A stretch of 33,354 nt of DNA from the NCBI GenBank assembly GCA_947259395.1, contig CAMYMN010000038.1, positions 1-33,354 of the forward strand, given 5' to 3'. Below are positions 33,351 through 33,354 of the stretch, piece after piece. Source of the stretch: an uncultured Gammaproteobacteria bacterium (lineage in GTDB: Bacteria > Pseudomonadota > Gammaproteobacteria > Arenicellales > JAANXG01). The notes beneath the pieces were generated by a model. That model saw only the letters and a program-made list of their open reading frames with translations. It was not told the DNA's origin and did no database searches. The first letter of the stretch is position 1; each line of letters starts with the position of its first letter. The position numbers and the translations under genes were made by a program.

Positions 33351-33354
33351 TCGT

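Overview
The window looks like chromosomal DNA of a gammaproteobacterium of moderate GC. It carries gammaproteobacterial housekeeping genes: parE/parC, a FimV-type protein, the coaBC-dut and radC-rpmB-rpmG block, gltA-sucA-sucB-lpdA, and the xseB-ispA-dxs isoprenoid operon. A phosphoribulokinase-family gene at the right edge is compatible with an autotrophic or mixotrophic (for example sulfur-oxidising) lineage. That is an inference, because heterotrophs such as E. coli carry a close homologue and no RuBisCO gene is in view. No rRNA, tRNA, transposase, prophage or CRISPR array was recognised.

Layout. 1-1.9 kb: a minus-strand pair of a class I glutamine amidotransferase and a ROK-family sugar kinase (the kinase interrupted by an in-frame TAG and cut by the window edge), divergent from an exported aspartic-protease-like protein. 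1.9-5.9 kb: minus-strand folE2 and the xseB-ispA-dxs operon, with dxs frameshifted by an apparent 11-nt loss. 5.9-6.3 kb: 457 bp without a recognisable gene, ending in a strong promoter whose -10 box is buried in a perfect 19-bp palindrome of PerR/Irr/Fur type. 6.3-8.8 kb: rubredoxin-less rubrerythrin, a two-[4Fe-4S]/CCG-domain oxidoreductase and a DUF3501 protein, probably one peroxide- or iron-responsive operon of unknown biochemistry and the most interesting locus here. 9.0-13.3 kb: parE and parC, separated by an AT-rich spacer with a 12-bp inverted repeat; parC lacks a conserved 16-residue block. 13.3-17.4 kb: minus-strand FimV-like protein, a lipoprotein, a thioredoxin/TPR protein lacking its first active-site Cys, and an Slp-type lipoprotein. 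17.6-17.9 kb: an unrecognised 112-aa ORF. 18.0-21.2 kb: a ClC channel with a CBS region and a phosphomannomutase/phosphoglucomutase. 21.3-28.3 kb: lpdA, sucB, sucA and gltA, transcribed gltA first. 28.4-31.0 kb: coaBC-dut plus a membrane diguanylate cyclase. 31.1-32.3 kb: divergent radC, rpmB, rpmG and a clear intrinsic terminator. 32.3-33.1 kb: convergent phosphoribulokinase. 33.27-33.35 kb: three tandem GC-rich palindromes.

Functionally, gltA plus the complete 2-oxoglutarate dehydrogenase genes indicate an oxidative TCA segment, unlike many obligate chemolithoautotrophs. Three lesions in otherwise well-conserved genes (nonsense codon in the ROK kinase, 11-nt loss in dxs, 48-nt in-frame loss in parC) stand out against intact neighbours. 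They mean either sequence/assembly error or ongoing gene decay; the sequence alone cannot decide.
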